Made by a program: the position numbers and the translations under genes. From Deinococcus sp. YIM 77859 (GTDB taxonomy: Bacteria > Deinococcota > Deinococci > Deinococcales > Deinococcaceae): DNA of 64,000 bases. The notes under the pieces were generated by a model. The model had not been told where the DNA came from and made no database searches. It saw only the letters and a program-made list of their open reading frames with translations. Position 1 is the first letter of the stretch. Each line of letters begins with the position of its first letter. The DNA lies in the NCBI RefSeq assembly GCF_000745175.1, contig NZ_JQNI01000002.1:411001-475000 (forward strand). Direction: 5' to 3'. Positions 39,383 through 50,416 of the stretch are shown here, one piece after another.

Positions 39383-41642
39383 AGCGGTTGACGAGGTCGG
39401 GCAGAAAGAACGTCAGGGCACAGCCTGTCCCCGGAGCGGACGTGAGGGTGAGGCGACCTCCATGACGCTCGGCAATCCGGCGGCACAGGGCGAGCCCAAT
39501 GCCGTTGCCCGGGGCATCCTCGCGGCGGCCCAAGCGCTGGAACAAGCCAAAGACCTTCTCCTGGTACTCTGGAGCGATTCCCGGTCCAAAGTCGCGGACA
39601 GTGACGCTCCAGGCGCCGGGCTGCCGTTCGGTGCTCACCTCCACTCGGGGCTTCGGGCCCGCGAAGGTGAGGGCATTCTGAATGAGGTGCCGCAGCAGGT
39701 CGCGCAGCTCGGAGGGCTCAACCTCGAGGGAAGGCAGCGGCTCCTGGGTTGCTATCTCTGCCCCGGTGTCACGGATTTGGGGAGCGAGTTCTGCAAGCAC
39801 GCCGCGCAGAATTTCGCCCAGGTTCACCGGATGGCGGGTTGGAGGCGGGGCGGAGAGCAGCGCCGTATAGCGGTAGAGGTCGTGCGTGAGGCTGCGCAGC
39901 CGCGCCGCTTCGTCCAGCAGAAAGCGGAGAATACGTTCGGCAGAAGCGTCCACCTGGTCGCGGTACCGCAGGTGAAAGAGTTCTGCAAATTGTGTGATCA
40001 AGCGTACAGGCTCCTGCATATCGTGGGCGATCACGAAAGCGTACTGACGCCACTCGGCGTTGGCCCGCTCCAGCGCCGCATTGAGCTCGCGGACCACCTG
40101 GAGCCGTTCGCCCAGCGCCGCCGTCAGGGCCCGCTGAAGGTCCTGGGCCTCTTCCAGCTCCCCGGGATGCCAGGGTTCGGCTCGTCCCCGTACCGTTTCG
40201 ACATAGGTCTCAAAGGAGTGGCGCGGTCCCAGCCGACCTTTGGCCTCTTTTGGCGGCGCGCCGCCCCAGCGAGCCACCGTGGTGATCTCTGGGCGCAGCC
40301 ACACCACCCCCTCAGCCCAGCCGCCCCCTACACTGATGGCGAGGAGACCACTCGCCCGGTCCGTCAGGTGGGCGGCAGGTGGCCAGTGGTCAGCCAGCGC
40401 GTCGGTGGAGAAGAGCGAGCCTTCCCGCGTGCGAAGCCAAGAAAGCAGGGCGTCGATCTCGGCGGCTTCGGGGACAAGGCCCCGCGCCTGCCAGCGCCCC
40501 TCAAAAAACACGATCACGCCGCTCGCTCGCATCAGCCCTGCCAGATCCAAACCTTCATCCGTCAAGGTGGCCAGGGGCGCGAGTGAATGGGCAGCGGCGT
40601 CCACGAGTTGAAGGTGACGCGCCTGCAGCTGAGCACGAAACCTGTCTGTGTCCGCTCGGGCCTTGACCTGTACCTGCAGGCTCAGCAGGCGGCCCAGGTA
40701 TTCGAGCGCCGTGCGGGTTTCAGGAGAAACCACATAAGGCGTGAGGTGATGGCAGGAGATCAGGCCCCAGAGCTGACCCTCCACGACGATGGACACCGAC
40801 AGACTGGAGGCCACCCCCATATTCCGCAGGTACTGAAGATGCATGGGAGAGGTCGCGCGCAGCACGGCTCCTCCCAGAGGCGTGGGCTGACCGGTCTGGG
40901 GATGAAGCAGCGGTTCGAGCGGGACGGGGGCAGCGTGTGCATCCGCCGTGAGCCGCAGCAGGTGGCGCTTGTACAGGGCCCGCGCCTGTGCCGGGATATC
41001 TGACTCGGGAAAGCGGTGGCCCAAGAAGGCATGGAGGTCTTCCCGCCGAGCCTCAGCGATGACTTCTCCACTCCCGTCCGGAGCAAAGCGGTAGACCATG
41101 ACCCGGTCAAATCCCGAGATCTCCCGCACAACCCGGGCGGCCACCTGCACAAGGTCGGCGAGTGTGGGGGCGCTTTCCAGGGCGAACACGGCGTTGCGCA
41201 GGGCCGGTGGGCCGGTGGGACCGTGCCCCTCACTCGCCTCAAATTCCAGGATCAGCAGGTCCTGCGCGCGGTGAGCGGTCAGGGCGAGGCGGCCCGCCGG
41301 GAGACCGAGCACCGTGCGGTACTGGAGATGATCGGGCGACCCGGGGGGCAGAGCGGCAAGCAGGGACTGTGCCTCGCTGGTTGGCAGCAGCGTGGTGAGG
41401 GCCTGACCCCTGAGTGCCTCGGGTGGGTGGCCAAGGTGCGCTTGCGTGTTCGCACTCGCCTGAAGGATCAGGCACGTTGCGGCGTCGACAGTCAGCAGCG
41501 CTCCGTGTGGCTGAATGCTTCCTGGAAGATGAATCGGCTTGCGGTCACAGTTCTCAGGCGTGATGCTCGGTCCGCCCAGGTAGGTGGGGGGCAACAAGTC
41601 CAGCGGGCCTTCCGTCACGCGGACACTCCTGTCAGGGCGCAC
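39375..41642 (-). CDS. bphP: Bacteriophytochrome histidine kinase
   Basis: 755 residues, the same length as D. radiodurans BphP. PAS domain with biliverdin-attaching Cys32 (in PENCDRKPIH), GAF domain with the PHY-tongue contact motif PESDIPAQARALY and the pair SPMHLQYLRNMG, PHY domain, then HisKA and HATPase. The H-box is FVIAHDMQEPVR, near residue 540, with Asp after the His as in classical HisKA kinases; my recollection is that D. radiodurans BphP has AHHMQEP there. The ATPase has NALTFAGPKPRVEV, DFGPGIAPEYQEKVF and GNGIGLALCRRIAE. It senses red/far-red light. bphO lies upstream and overlaps by 28 bases. Confidence 0.96.
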   Translation of the reverse strand: MRPDRSVRVTEGPLDLLPPTYLGGPSITPENCDRKPIHLPGSIQPHGALLTVDAATCLILQASANTQAHLGHPPEALRGQALTTLLPTSEAQSLLAALPPGSPDHLQYRTVLGLPAGRLALTAHRAQDLLILEFEASEGHGPTGPPALRNAVFALESAPTLADLVQVAARVVREISGFDRVMVYRFAPDGSGEVIAEARREDLHAFLGHRFPESDIPAQARALYKRHLLRLTADAHAAPVPLEPLLHPQTGQPTPLGGAVLRATSPMHLQYLRNMGVASSLSVSIVVEGQLWGLISCHHLTPYVVSPETRTALEYLGRLLSLQVQVKARADTDRFRAQLQARHLQLVDAAAHSLAPLATLTDEGLDLAGLMRASGVIVFFEGRWQARGLVPEAAEIDALLSWLRTREGSLFSTDALADHWPPAAHLTDRASGLLAISVGGGWAEGVVWLRPEITTVARWGGAPPKEAKGRLGPRHSFETYVETVRGRAEPWHPGELEEAQDLQRALTAALGERLQVVRELNAALERANAEWRQYAFVIAHDMQEPVRLITQFAELFHLRYRDQVDASAERILRFLLDEAARLRSLTHDLYRYTALLSAPPPTRHPVNLGEILRGVLAELAPQIRDTGAEIATQEPLPSLEVEPSELRDLLRHLIQNALTFAGPKPRVEVSTERQPGAWSVTVRDFGPGIAPEYQEKVFGLFQRLGRREDAPGNGIGLALCRRIAERHGGRLTLTSAPGTGCALTFFLPDLVNRYA

Positions 41643-42202
41643 TCAAAAGCCGCAAAAGTCTGCTGCGCACCCTCAATCACCCGCAGATCCTCGCCCGGTC
41701 GGACGTGCTGGCGCAGGGCACGTCCAAAGGCAAGCCACATCGCCCCCGTCTGCGGGCCGTACCCCGAGAAGTAGCGCAAACCGCGCTTCGGCGTGAGGGC
41801 AAGCCGGGCCTGCAACTGCCGCGAGAGGACTTGGCCCCCCAAGGTTGAACCTTCCAGCACATACAGCGCGCCGAGGGCGGTGGGGACATCCGGTGGCAGG
41901 CGCAAGTAGGCCGGAGGCGCCGATGCCGGCTCTACACCAAGCACACGCAGATCCTCGAGGAGGGCCGCGCTTTTTAATCTTTTGGGAAGCTGGAACGCCG
42001 CCGGGAGGGGAAGGGACAACAGGTGGGCTTCTAGGGGAAACACCACCTGGGCGAGCTGACCCAGGAGGGCCGCGTAGCGTCGCCGGTCGAAGGTGGGCTC
42101 AAAGACGGGGAAGAGACGTTCGACGGCGTCATGCTGTTCCCGGGTCATCTCCTTGAGGCGTACCATGATCTCCGGGTTCAGTGTCTGCTCGTCTGAAGTC
42201 AT
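41615..42202 (-). CDS. bphO: Haem oxygenase for phytochrome chromophore (BphO)
   Basis: 195 residues. Splits haem into biliverdin, the chromophore of the bacteriophytochrome encoded next. Haem oxygenase signatures: LKEMTREQHDAVERLFP with the proximal His, and the distal helix DVPTALGALYVLEGSTLGGQ with the conserved YVLEGSxLGG. The ATG is at 42202 with a weak GGAG four bases upstream. First gene of the bphO-bphP-response regulator operon. A TATTAA box lies about 12 bases before the start. Confidence 0.95.
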   Translation of the reverse strand: MTSDEQTLNPEIMVRLKEMTREQHDAVERLFPVFEPTFDRRRYAALLGQLAQVVFPLEAHLLSLPLPAAFQLPKRLKSAALLEDLRVLGVEPASAPPAYLRLPPDVPTALGALYVLEGSTLGGQVLSRQLQARLALTPKRGLRYFSGYGPQTGAMWLAFGRALRQHVRPGEDLRVIEGAQQTFAAFECALTGVSA

Positions 42203-42350
42203 GCTCCACTTTTAATAGCAGGTGAGAGGGTGGACAGAAAAGCATCCCTCCTCCTTTCCCATCTCTGCCCCAGAGACACCTCTCCCGAAGGGGCAGGGGA
42301 AAGCCCTCCAAAACCGTTACTGGTTGCGTCACCGTATAGAGTGGAACACC

Positions 42351-42440
42351 ATGAAGAAACAACACAACTCCCGGTGGCTGAGATCCATGAAGAATCTCCA
42401 AGAGTGGAGCGAATGGCCGTCCGCGACGGCACCCCTATGA
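42351..42440 (+). CDS. Small leaderless ORF of 29 codons, start of an operon
   Basis: Peptide MKKQHNSRWLRSMKNLQEWS and nine more residues. TAGAGT (42337-42342) lies eight bases before the ATG. The stop TGA overlaps the ATG of the next ORF (ATGA), which in turn overlaps the DJ-1-like gene in the same way. No similarity recognised. It could be a leader peptide that couples translation, or a small protein. Confidence 0.45.
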   Translation: MKKQHNSRWLRSMKNLQEWSEWPSATAPL

Positions 42441-42640
42441 GCAGCGGAACCGACTGGCTTGACCTGCGCGTCGAAGGGGATCCCCATCCCCGCCGCTTCG
42501 ACAGCCCGCAGACGCTGGAAACGTACCTTACCCGCATGGAACGCCTCACACCGGAGGCCGTCGCCGTCCTGCTCGAGCGGGGCGAGGTCGGGCCGCCCGC
42601 TGCGCGGCGGGTCTACCGGGTGCGGCCTGTCCGCCCATGA
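42437..42640 (+). CDS. Small hypothetical protein (67 aa)
   Basis: 67 residues: a charged N-terminus (MSSGTDWLDLRVEGDPHPRR), a helix with ETYLTRMERLTPEAVAVLLE, and a basic tail RRVYRVRPVRP. The frame is open further upstream but the ATG at 42437 is chosen because it makes the ATGA overlap. No family recognised. Confidence 0.55.
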   Translation: MSSGTDWLDLRVEGDPHPRRFDSPQTLETYLTRMERLTPEAVAVLLERGEVGPPAARRVYRVRPVRP

Positions 42641-43221
42641 CAGCACCCGCGGCCAGCCCTCCGGTGGTGGCTCTGCCCGTCTACGCGGGAGTCAGCGAAC
42701 TCGAACTCGGCCTGATGGTCACGGTCTGCCGGCTGTGCGGGGGCGAGGGGGTCGCGCGCACGGTGAACCGCTCGCGAGCCAGCATTGTGACCGCTGGGGG
42801 CCTGGTCAGCACGCCGCACGTGCTGTATGCCGCGCTGCCCGAGCCTGCCGCGTTGTTGCTGCCGGGTGGGCCCGGGGCCCAAAAGGCGGCCCGCGATCCT
42901 CTGCTGCGCGAATTCCTGGCTCGTCATGCGGGCCTGCCTACCGGCGCGAGCGGCAGCGGCCTGCTGCTGTTGGGCGCCGCGGGCTGCTTGAGAGACCGTG
43001 TGGTGGGCGGACCCGCAGAACTGGGCGACACGCTCTGGGGCTACGGTCCCGCGGAGGTGCGTGCCGGTGCGGTCGTGACGGACGGCCTCCTCACCACCGC
43101 GCCCGGGGGGCTGCTGGCCCTACGGGCGGCGCTCGCCGTCGCTGCGCACCTCTGGGGTGAGGAGACCGCGCGGGACGCTGCTCGCCGCCTGGGGGACCTG
43201 GCTTGGGCGAGCGTGCCGTGA
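42637..43221 (+). CDS. DJ-1/PfpI-like protein lacking the nucleophile cysteine
   Basis: 194 residues with the class I glutamine amidotransferase-like fold: VVALPVYAGVSELELGLMV, then ALLLPGGPGAQKAARDPLLREFL. At the nucleophile elbow, where family members have a Cys in a short AxCxGxxxLA turn, this protein reads GASGSGLLLLGAAGCL, so the cysteine seems to be missing. It may be a pseudo-enzyme or a ligand-binding protein. ATG overlaps the previous stop. Confidence 0.7.
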   Translation: MTAPAASPPVVALPVYAGVSELELGLMVTVCRLCGGEGVARTVNRSRASIVTAGGLVSTPHVLYAALPEPAALLLPGGPGAQKAARDPLLREFLARHAGLPTGASGSGLLLLGAAGCLRDRVVGGPAELGDTLWGYGPAEVRAGAVVTDGLLTTAPGGLLALRAALAVAAHLWGEETARDAARRLGDLAWASVP

Positions 43222-43703
43222 CCCCCGTCCTGGTTCTTGCGGCTCAGACGTGCTGGAATGCCGCTGTGAGTCTTTCCACGCCTGGCGGTCCGGACCCGTC
43301 TCCCTTTGACCCTGCGCTGGCAGAGGTAGGCCGCACGCCGACCCTGGCGGTGCTCTTGGGCCTTTTTATGCTGTCGACAACGCCGTTTTTCGGACACCTG
43401 CTTCAGGGAAACACGGACAACTTCGCGCGGAATGTGCTGTATGCCTGCGCGACCGTTGTGCTGCTGGGGCAGGTATGGCGCGGCAGCGTCTGGGCGTGGC
43501 GGCTGACGGTGAGTTTCAGCATGCTTGCGGGCCTGCTGGTCTTTGTGGTGGGGATGCTGGCGGGGGTCAGCCACTGGCAGGGCTGGATCATCAGCCTGGC
43601 AGGCGTAGGCTTCTTGCTGCTGGGGGGCTGCCTGGTGGCCGTGCCGAGCATTCGCGCCTTTTTGGCGACGCGCTGGGCAGCGCGCCGGGGAGGCCGCCGG
43701 TGA
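43218..43703 (+). CDS. Membrane protein of unknown function
   Basis: 161 residues with four predicted membrane helices (for example LAVLLGLFMLSTTPFFGHLL, WRLTVSFSMLAGLLVFVVGM and GWIISLAGVGFLLLGGCLVA). The GTG at 43218 is preferred because of the GTGA overlap with the preceding gene; GTG at 43266 is also possible. The C-terminus is strongly basic (RWAARRGGRR), consistent with a cytoplasmic tail. Confidence 0.65.
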   Translation: MTPVLVLAAQTCWNAAVSLSTPGGPDPSPFDPALAEVGRTPTLAVLLGLFMLSTTPFFGHLLQGNTDNFARNVLYACATVVLLGQVWRGSVWAWRLTVSFSMLAGLLVFVVGMLAGVSHWQGWIISLAGVGFLLLGGCLVAVPSIRAFLATRWAARRGGRR

Positions 43704-44041
43704 GCCCGCGGCGCTTTACCGTTCAGGGCACCAACAACGCCTTTCTCTGTGCCCACTGCGGAACGGCGGTGAGCCCGTTGCAAAACGGCTCCGTGCGCAA
43801 CCACTGCCCCGAGTGTCTCCACTCGCTGCATGTGGATGTCTTTCCCGGTGACCGTGCCAGCGACTGCGGCGGTGTCATGGAGCCCGTGGGGGTGGAAAGC
43901 AGCGGCAAAAAAGGGTGGATGATCGTTCACCGCTGCCGCAGCTGCGGCCTGACCGGCCGCAACAAGGCTGCCCTGGATGATCCCGTACAGCCGGACAACT
44001 GGGACGCGCTGGTGGCGCTCAGCAGCCGCGGGCCGAGCTGA
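43700..44041 (+). CDS. RNHCP domain zinc-ribbon protein
   Basis: 113 residues. Carries the motif VRNHCPECLHSLHVDVFPGD that defines the RNHCP family, together with FLCAHCGTAV and RCRSCGLTGRN, giving three CxxC-type pairs that probably bind zinc. The function of the family is unknown; a nucleic-acid-binding role is often proposed. GTG start with GTGA overlap to the membrane protein gene. Confidence 0.85.
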   Translation: MSPRRFTVQGTNNAFLCAHCGTAVSPLQNGSVRNHCPECLHSLHVDVFPGDRASDCGGVMEPVGVESSGKKGWMIVHRCRSCGLTGRNKAALDDPVQPDNWDALVALSSRGPS

Positions 44042-44093
44042 CGGCGCGGGACGCGGCTTTTCAGGAGGCCAAAGCCGCTTCGTCCCGCGCCGT
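44041..44093. terminator. Bidirectional terminator with 13-bp stem
   Basis: Outer arms ACGGCGCGGGACG and CGTCCCGCGCCGT, inner arms GCGGCTTT and AAAGCCGC. The first base is the last base of the RNHCP stop codon. It lies between convergent genes, and T-runs occur inside the inner stem on both strands. Confidence 0.7.
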
Positions 44094-44097
44094 GGGA

Positions 44098-44865
44098 TCA
44101 GCTTCTGCAGCGCACGTCCCGGCGGAAATGCTTTTGCGTGAGAAAGGCGTACGCGTTGGTGTTCATGTACTTGCTCAGGGCCTCGTTGAGCGCCGCGCGC
44201 AGGGTCGTATTGTCCTCGCGCACCATCATGCCGATGCGCACATTCCACAGCTCGGGTCCGAAGTGCAGGTTCGCCTTGGGAAAAAGCTGCTTGACGGCCG
44301 GCTGCATCACCGTATAGGCAAAGGTAGCGTCCACCGCCCGAGAGATCACGGCGTAGGTCACGTCGTTGTTCGTGGGGTAGACGTTCACCTTCTTTTCAAA
44401 GGGCAGTTTCTGCACGTACGTCTGCATGACTGACCCCGATCCCACCGCGATGGTCTTGCCCACGAGGTCGGTGTGCTTTTGCAGTTTGGGGTCCAGGGAG
44501 ACCACCGAGACGCCCGCACAGGCGATGGGGACTGTAAAGTCCACGCGGTTTTCGCGCGTGCTCGTGATCGCCTGCGCGCCGAGCGCCACGTCCACCTTGT
44601 CCTCCTGAAGCAGCCGGGTGAGCTGGTCCATCGGGGCAGCCTGGAAGCGGACCTCTACCCCCAGGAGCTTGGCGGCCCCTTCCAGCAGTTCCGGTTCGTA
44701 GCCGCGGAAGCGTTCGCCATCCATCACCGTAAAGGGCGGTACGTCGCCGGAGGTCGCGACGCGAAGAACGCCGCTGGCCTTGATCTCCGCAAGGGTCCGC
44801 GCCTGGGCGTGGGGAACGGCGAGCAGGGAGGAAAGGGAAAGCAGCGTGAAAAGGGTCCGGTTCAT
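44098..44865 (-). CDS. Amino-acid ABC transporter substrate-binding protein
   Basis: 255 residues with a signal peptide (cleavage near AQA) and the SBP_bac_3 fold: LRVATSGDVPPFTVMDG, FRGYEPELLEGAAKLLG, LLQEDKVDVALGAQAITSTR and VDFTVPIACAGVSVV. It should bind a polar amino acid or a related solute in the periplasm. No permease or ATPase gene is adjacent, so it is an orphan binding protein in this window. The ATG at 44865 has AAGGAG six bases upstream. Confidence 0.87.
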   Translation of the reverse strand: MNRTLFTLLSLSSLLAVPHAQARTLAEIKASGVLRVATSGDVPPFTVMDGERFRGYEPELLEGAAKLLGVEVRFQAAPMDQLTRLLQEDKVDVALGAQAITSTRENRVDFTVPIACAGVSVVSLDPKLQKHTDLVGKTIAVGSGSVMQTYVQKLPFEKKVNVYPTNNDVTYAVISRAVDATFAYTVMQPAVKQLFPKANLHFGPELWNVRIGMMVREDNTTLRAALNEALSKYMNTNAYAFLTQKHFRRDVRCRS

Positions 44866-44985
44866 GCCTCGCTCCTTAAGAGGAAATGAAGAATCAGGCT
44901 CGAGCCTAGAGGACACCCTCTTTCATGAACCTGACAGGACAGAAGCTGAGTAGGGGAGCGGCGCAGGCTACAGGCGCGCCCCTGG

Positions 44986-44991
44986 TACACT
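44986..44991 (+). promoter_or_regulatory. -10 box of a leaderless transcript (small membrane protein gene)
   Basis: TACACT, six bases before the ATG at 44998. Confidence 0.5.
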
Positions 44992-44997
44992 CGCCGT

Positions 44998-45171
44998 ATG
45001 GTGCTGTGGGTGGTCGTGGCCTTGATTGTGCTGAGCGCGTCCCTGATTCTGGGGCTGACCCTAGGGCCGCTGAAGACGGCGGCGAATGTCCGGGTGGTTC
45101 GCGGCTTTGCCTTCGTGCAGTACGTGGCGGCAATCCTGCTGGCGGGTGCTCGCCTCACGGGGAACGCATGA
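44998..45171 (+). CDS. Small two-helix membrane protein (57 aa)
   Basis: 57 residues with two hydrophobic helices: VLWVVVALIVLSASLILGLT and FAFVQYVAAILLAGARL, joined by a basic loop (KTAANVRVVRG). It has a leaderless promoter (TACACT six bases upstream) and its stop overlaps the start of the metallo-hydrolase gene (ATGA), so it heads the operon with the hydrolase and purD. No family recognised. Confidence 0.7.
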   Translation: MVLWVVVALIVLSASLILGLTLGPLKTAANVRVVRGFAFVQYVAAILLAGARLTGNA

Positions 45172-46073
45172 GCGGTCCAGAACGGATAGACCTGAACTTC
45201 CAAGACCAGCCGGGTGTGATCGCCGCGTACGTCCTAGACACCGGTGACGGTCTGGCGGTCGTAGACGTGGGGCCGGGCAGCACCCTCCCCGCCCTGGAAG
45301 AAGGGCTCTCGCAGCTGGGGGCGGCGCTCAGCGACGTGCGACACGTGCTGCTCACCCACATTCACCTCGACCATGCGGGTGCGGCGGGGCGCGTCGCGGA
45401 GCGGGTGCCGCGGGCCCGCATCTACGTTCATGAGCGCGGCGCGGCGCACCTTGTTCGTCCTGAGCGGCTGCTGGCGAGCGCGGGCCAGATCTACGGGCCT
45501 CAGATGGACCGTCTCTGGGGCGAGATGCGCCCGGTCGACGCGGACCAGCTCAGGGTTCTCGCAGGTGGCGAGGTGCTGACGCTCGGCAGGATGGAGGTGC
45601 TTCCCCTCTCTACCCCCGGCCACGCCGTTCATCACCTCGCCTACCACATCGGTGATGACCTCTTTGTAGGGGACGTGGGTGGCGTGCGGCTGGACGGGCG
45701 CCAGGCTCCCCGCGCGCCTACGCCGCCGCCCGACATCAACCTGCCCGCCTGGCAGGAGAGCGTCTCCACGCTGCGGAACGTGGATGCCCGCACGCTGCAT
45801 CTGGCACACTTCGGAAGCTATCCGCAGGAGGCGGCGCACTGGGACCGCCTGCTTCAGACCATGGAAGGGGACGCCGAGCGCGTTCGCCAGGGACTGGCCG
45901 CCGGAGAGGACCTGGAGGCCATCACGGAGCAGTTCACTGACGCCCTGCTGAACGAGCTGCGCGCCGAGGGTCCCCAGCTGGCCGAGCGGTTTGAGTTTGC
46001 CTGTCCACCCTGGATGAGCGTGCAGGGCCTCGCGCGCTACTGGCAACGGGCGGCGGCGCGGGGTCAGGGCTGA
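45168..46073 (+). CDS. Metallo-beta-lactamase fold hydrolase
   Basis: 301 residues. Metal-binding motif THIHLDHAG (HxHxDH), second ligand in [22 protein letters not shown], third in [11 protein letters not shown]. The layout (beta-lactamase fold, then a helical C-terminal domain) is common in single-domain hydrolases of thioesters or phosphodiesters; no specific substrate can be named. Start overlaps the small membrane protein and stop overlaps purD (TGATG). Confidence 0.88.
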   Translation: MSGPERIDLNFQDQPGVIAAYVLDTGDGLAVVDVGPGSTLPALEEGLSQLGAALSDVRHVLLTHIHLDHAGAAGRVAERVPRARIYVHERGAAHLVRPERLLASAGQIYGPQMDRLWGEMRPVDADQLRVLAGGEVLTLGRMEVLPLSTPGHAVHHLAYHIGDDLFVGDVGGVRLDGRQAPRAPTPPPDINLPAWQESVSTLRNVDARTLHLAHFGSYPQEAAHWDRLLQTMEGDAERVRQGLAAGEDLEAITEQFTDALLNELRAEGPQLAERFEFACPPWMSVQGLARYWQRAAARGQG

Positions 46074-47326
46074 TGCGGGTTCTCGTGGTGGGGGGTGGGG
46101 GCCGCGAGCATGCCATCGTGGACGCTTGCCGCCGCGCCGGGCACGAGGTTCTTTGCACACCGGGCAATCCCGGCATTGCCGCGCAGGCCCGCGTGATCGC
46201 CTGCTCGCCGGAGGCCGAGGCCCTGGCTGACCTGGCCGTCCAGGAGGGCGCTGACGTGGTGATCGTGGGCCCAGAAGTGTACCTGGCTGCTGGGGTGGTG
46301 GACGCCTGTCGGGCCAGGGGTGTTCCCGCCTTCGGCCCCACCCGGGCCGCCGCTCGTCTGGAGGGCGACAAGGCGTGGAGCAAGGCGTTTATGCTCCGTC
46401 ACGGTATTCCCACCGCGGCCCACCGCAGTTTTGACGTGTTGGCGGAGGCTTTGGCGTACGCTGCCGCGCAGCCCCTCCCCCTGGTGGTCAAAGACGCCGG
46501 GCTGCGGGCTGGGAAGGGCGTGACCATCGCTCGCAGCCGAGCCGAGGCAGAAGCGGCCCTGCGGGATATCTTCACGCAACCCGGCGCACAGGCTGTGCTG
46601 GAAGAATTCATGACCGGCCAGGAGGTCAGCATTCTGGCCCTGACCGACGGTGAGCGTTACGCGCTGCTGCCCCCCAGCCAGGACCACAAAACCATCTTTG
46701 AGGGCGATACCGGTCCGATGACGGGCGGCATGGGCGTGATTTGCCCTTTCCCCCTCACGGCGAGTGACCTGGAGCGCATCTGCCGCGAGACGGTCGAACC
46801 AGCCCTGCGGGGGATGCGTGCAGAAGGCCATCCCTTTACCGGTGTGCTCTATGTGGGGCTGATGCTGACGCCGTCGGGCCCCAAGGTCGTCGAGTTCAAT
46901 GCCCGCTTTGGTGATCCCGAGGCCGAAGCTGTGTTGCCGCTGCTGGCCTCGGACCTGGCCCAGCACGCGCTGGACGCCGCGCGGGGACGCCTTGACCCGA
47001 GCAGTGTTCGTTTCCACGAGGGGGCCAGTGCCGTCGTGATTCTGGCGGCGCCCGGTTACCCAGGAGAGGCGCAACAGGGCCTTCCCCTGCACCTTCCTGC
47101 GCCGCAGCCCGGCGAGATGATCTACCACGCGGGAACGGCCTGGCAGGGAACGCAGCTTGTCAGCCGCGGTGGCCGCGTGCTCGCGGTGACGGCCACCGCC
47201 CCCACCCTGAATGCCGCCCTGGCCCGGGCCTATGCCCTGGCGGATCGCGTGGAGTTTCCGGGCGCCCAACTGCGGCGTGACCTGGGAGCGCGAATCGGGG
47301 TGCGGCCTGAGGTCACGCCGGTCTGA
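46073..47326 (+). CDS. purD: Phosphoribosylamine-glycine ligase
   Basis: 417 residues; second step of purine synthesis, joining glycine to phosphoribosylamine with ATP. Signatures: [53 protein letters not shown] start of the ATP-grasp domain ([20 protein letters not shown]), [20 protein letters not shown] and [17 protein letters not shown]. Length and motifs are normal for the family. Start ATG overlaps the previous stop as TGATG. Confidence 0.95.
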   Translation: MRVLVVGGGGREHAIVDACRRAGHEVLCTPGNPGIAAQARVIACSPEAEALADLAVQEGADVVIVGPEVYLAAGVVDACRARGVPAFGPTRAAARLEGDKAWSKAFMLRHGIPTAAHRSFDVLAEALAYAAAQPLPLVVKDAGLRAGKGVTIARSRAEAEAALRDIFTQPGAQAVLEEFMTGQEVSILALTDGERYALLPPSQDHKTIFEGDTGPMTGGMGVICPFPLTASDLERICRETVEPALRGMRAEGHPFTGVLYVGLMLTPSGPKVVEFNARFGDPEAEAVLPLLASDLAQHALDAARGRLDPSSVRFHEGASAVVILAAPGYPGEAQQGLPLHLPAPQPGEMIYHAGTAWQGTQLVSRGGRVLAVTATAPTLNAALARAYALADRVEFPGAQLRRDLGARIGVRPEVTPV

Positions 47327-47336
47327 GGCGTGCCGT

Positions 47337-47366
47337 TTGACCCCTGGCCCCCTGACGCGCTAGCAT
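47337..47366 (+). promoter_or_regulatory. Promoter of tRNA-Leu
   Basis: TTGACC (47337-47342), 18 bp, TAGCAT (47361-47366). The tRNA begins 18 bases downstream. Confidence 0.65.
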
Positions 47367-47383
47367 CCGCGTTGCCCGGTGCG

Positions 47384-47467
<84 letters not shown>

Positions 47468-47468
47468 A

Positions 47469-47497
47469 AAGAAGGTCCCTGTTATGGGGACCTTCTT
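47469..47497 (+). terminator. Terminator after tRNA-Leu
   Basis: Perfect 11-bp arms AAGAAGGTCCC and GGGACCTTCTT; the descending arm ends CTTCTTG, followed by TTGTTG. It begins two bases after the CCA end. Confidence 0.75.
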
Positions 47498-47528
47498 GCG
47501 TTGTTGAAGGGGCAATGCGCGGCGGCCT

Positions 47529-50039
<2,511 letters not shown>

Positions 50040-50055
50040 TCCTTCACTCCTTCCA

Positions 50056-50112
50056 ATCCCCCCACGGGGGGTAGGATGCCCCGAGCATATGCCCCTCGAG
50101 GGAGGTTGACAA
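50056..50112 (-). promoter_or_regulatory. copA promoter with candidate CsoR operator
   Basis: On the minus strand TTGTCA (50112-50107) and TATGCT (50089-50084) are 17 bp apart. Downstream, at 50073-50056, lies TACCCCCCGTGGGGGGAT, a near-perfect palindrome of the kind bound by CsoR regulators (run of Cs, short centre, run of Gs, flanked by TA/AT). It sits between the -10 box and the start codon, where a bound repressor would block transcription. Confidence 0.7.
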
Positions 50113-50161
50113 GAGGCTATTCTCCAGTTGCCGTTATGGAATGGATTTCTCCGGATGTCCA

Positions 50162-50190
50162 TTGACACCCTAGGGGGGTGGGTATACCCT
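50162..50190 (+). promoter_or_regulatory. copZ-csoR promoter with candidate CsoR operator
   Basis: TTGACA (50162-50167), 17 bp, TACCCT (50185-50190). The spacer holds CACCCTAGGGGGGTG (50166-50180), a C-run/G-run palindrome of the CsoR type, so bound CsoR would cover the promoter. The start codon is at 50207 with GGAGG upstream. Confidence 0.65.
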
Positions 50191-50206
50191 GAACGCGGAG
50201 GAAACC

Positions 50207-50416
50207 ATGAGCCAGATCGAACTGAACATCAGCGGGATGACTTGCGGACACTGCCAGGCAGGGGTAGCCAAGGCCCTCAGAAGCGTTCCCGGGGTCACGG
50301 ACGCCCAGGTGGACCTGAAGACAGGAAAGGCGGTGGTGCAGGGCAATGCCGATCCCAAACAGCTCATTGCCGCCGTGGTTGAGGAAGGCTACGGCGCGCA
50401 GGTGGCGAACCCGTAA
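50207..50416 (+). CDS. copZ: Copper chaperone CopZ
   Basis: 69 residues, a single heavy-metal domain with [15 protein letters not shown]; the Cys-x-x-Cys pair binds Cu(I). It delivers copper to CopA, whose domains have the same fold. ATG preceded by GGAGG at 7 bases. Stop overlaps the csoR start (TAATG). Confidence 0.95.
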   Translation: MSQIELNISGMTCGHCQAGVAKALRSVPGVTDAQVDLKTGKAVVQGNADPKQLIAAVVEEGYGAQVANP

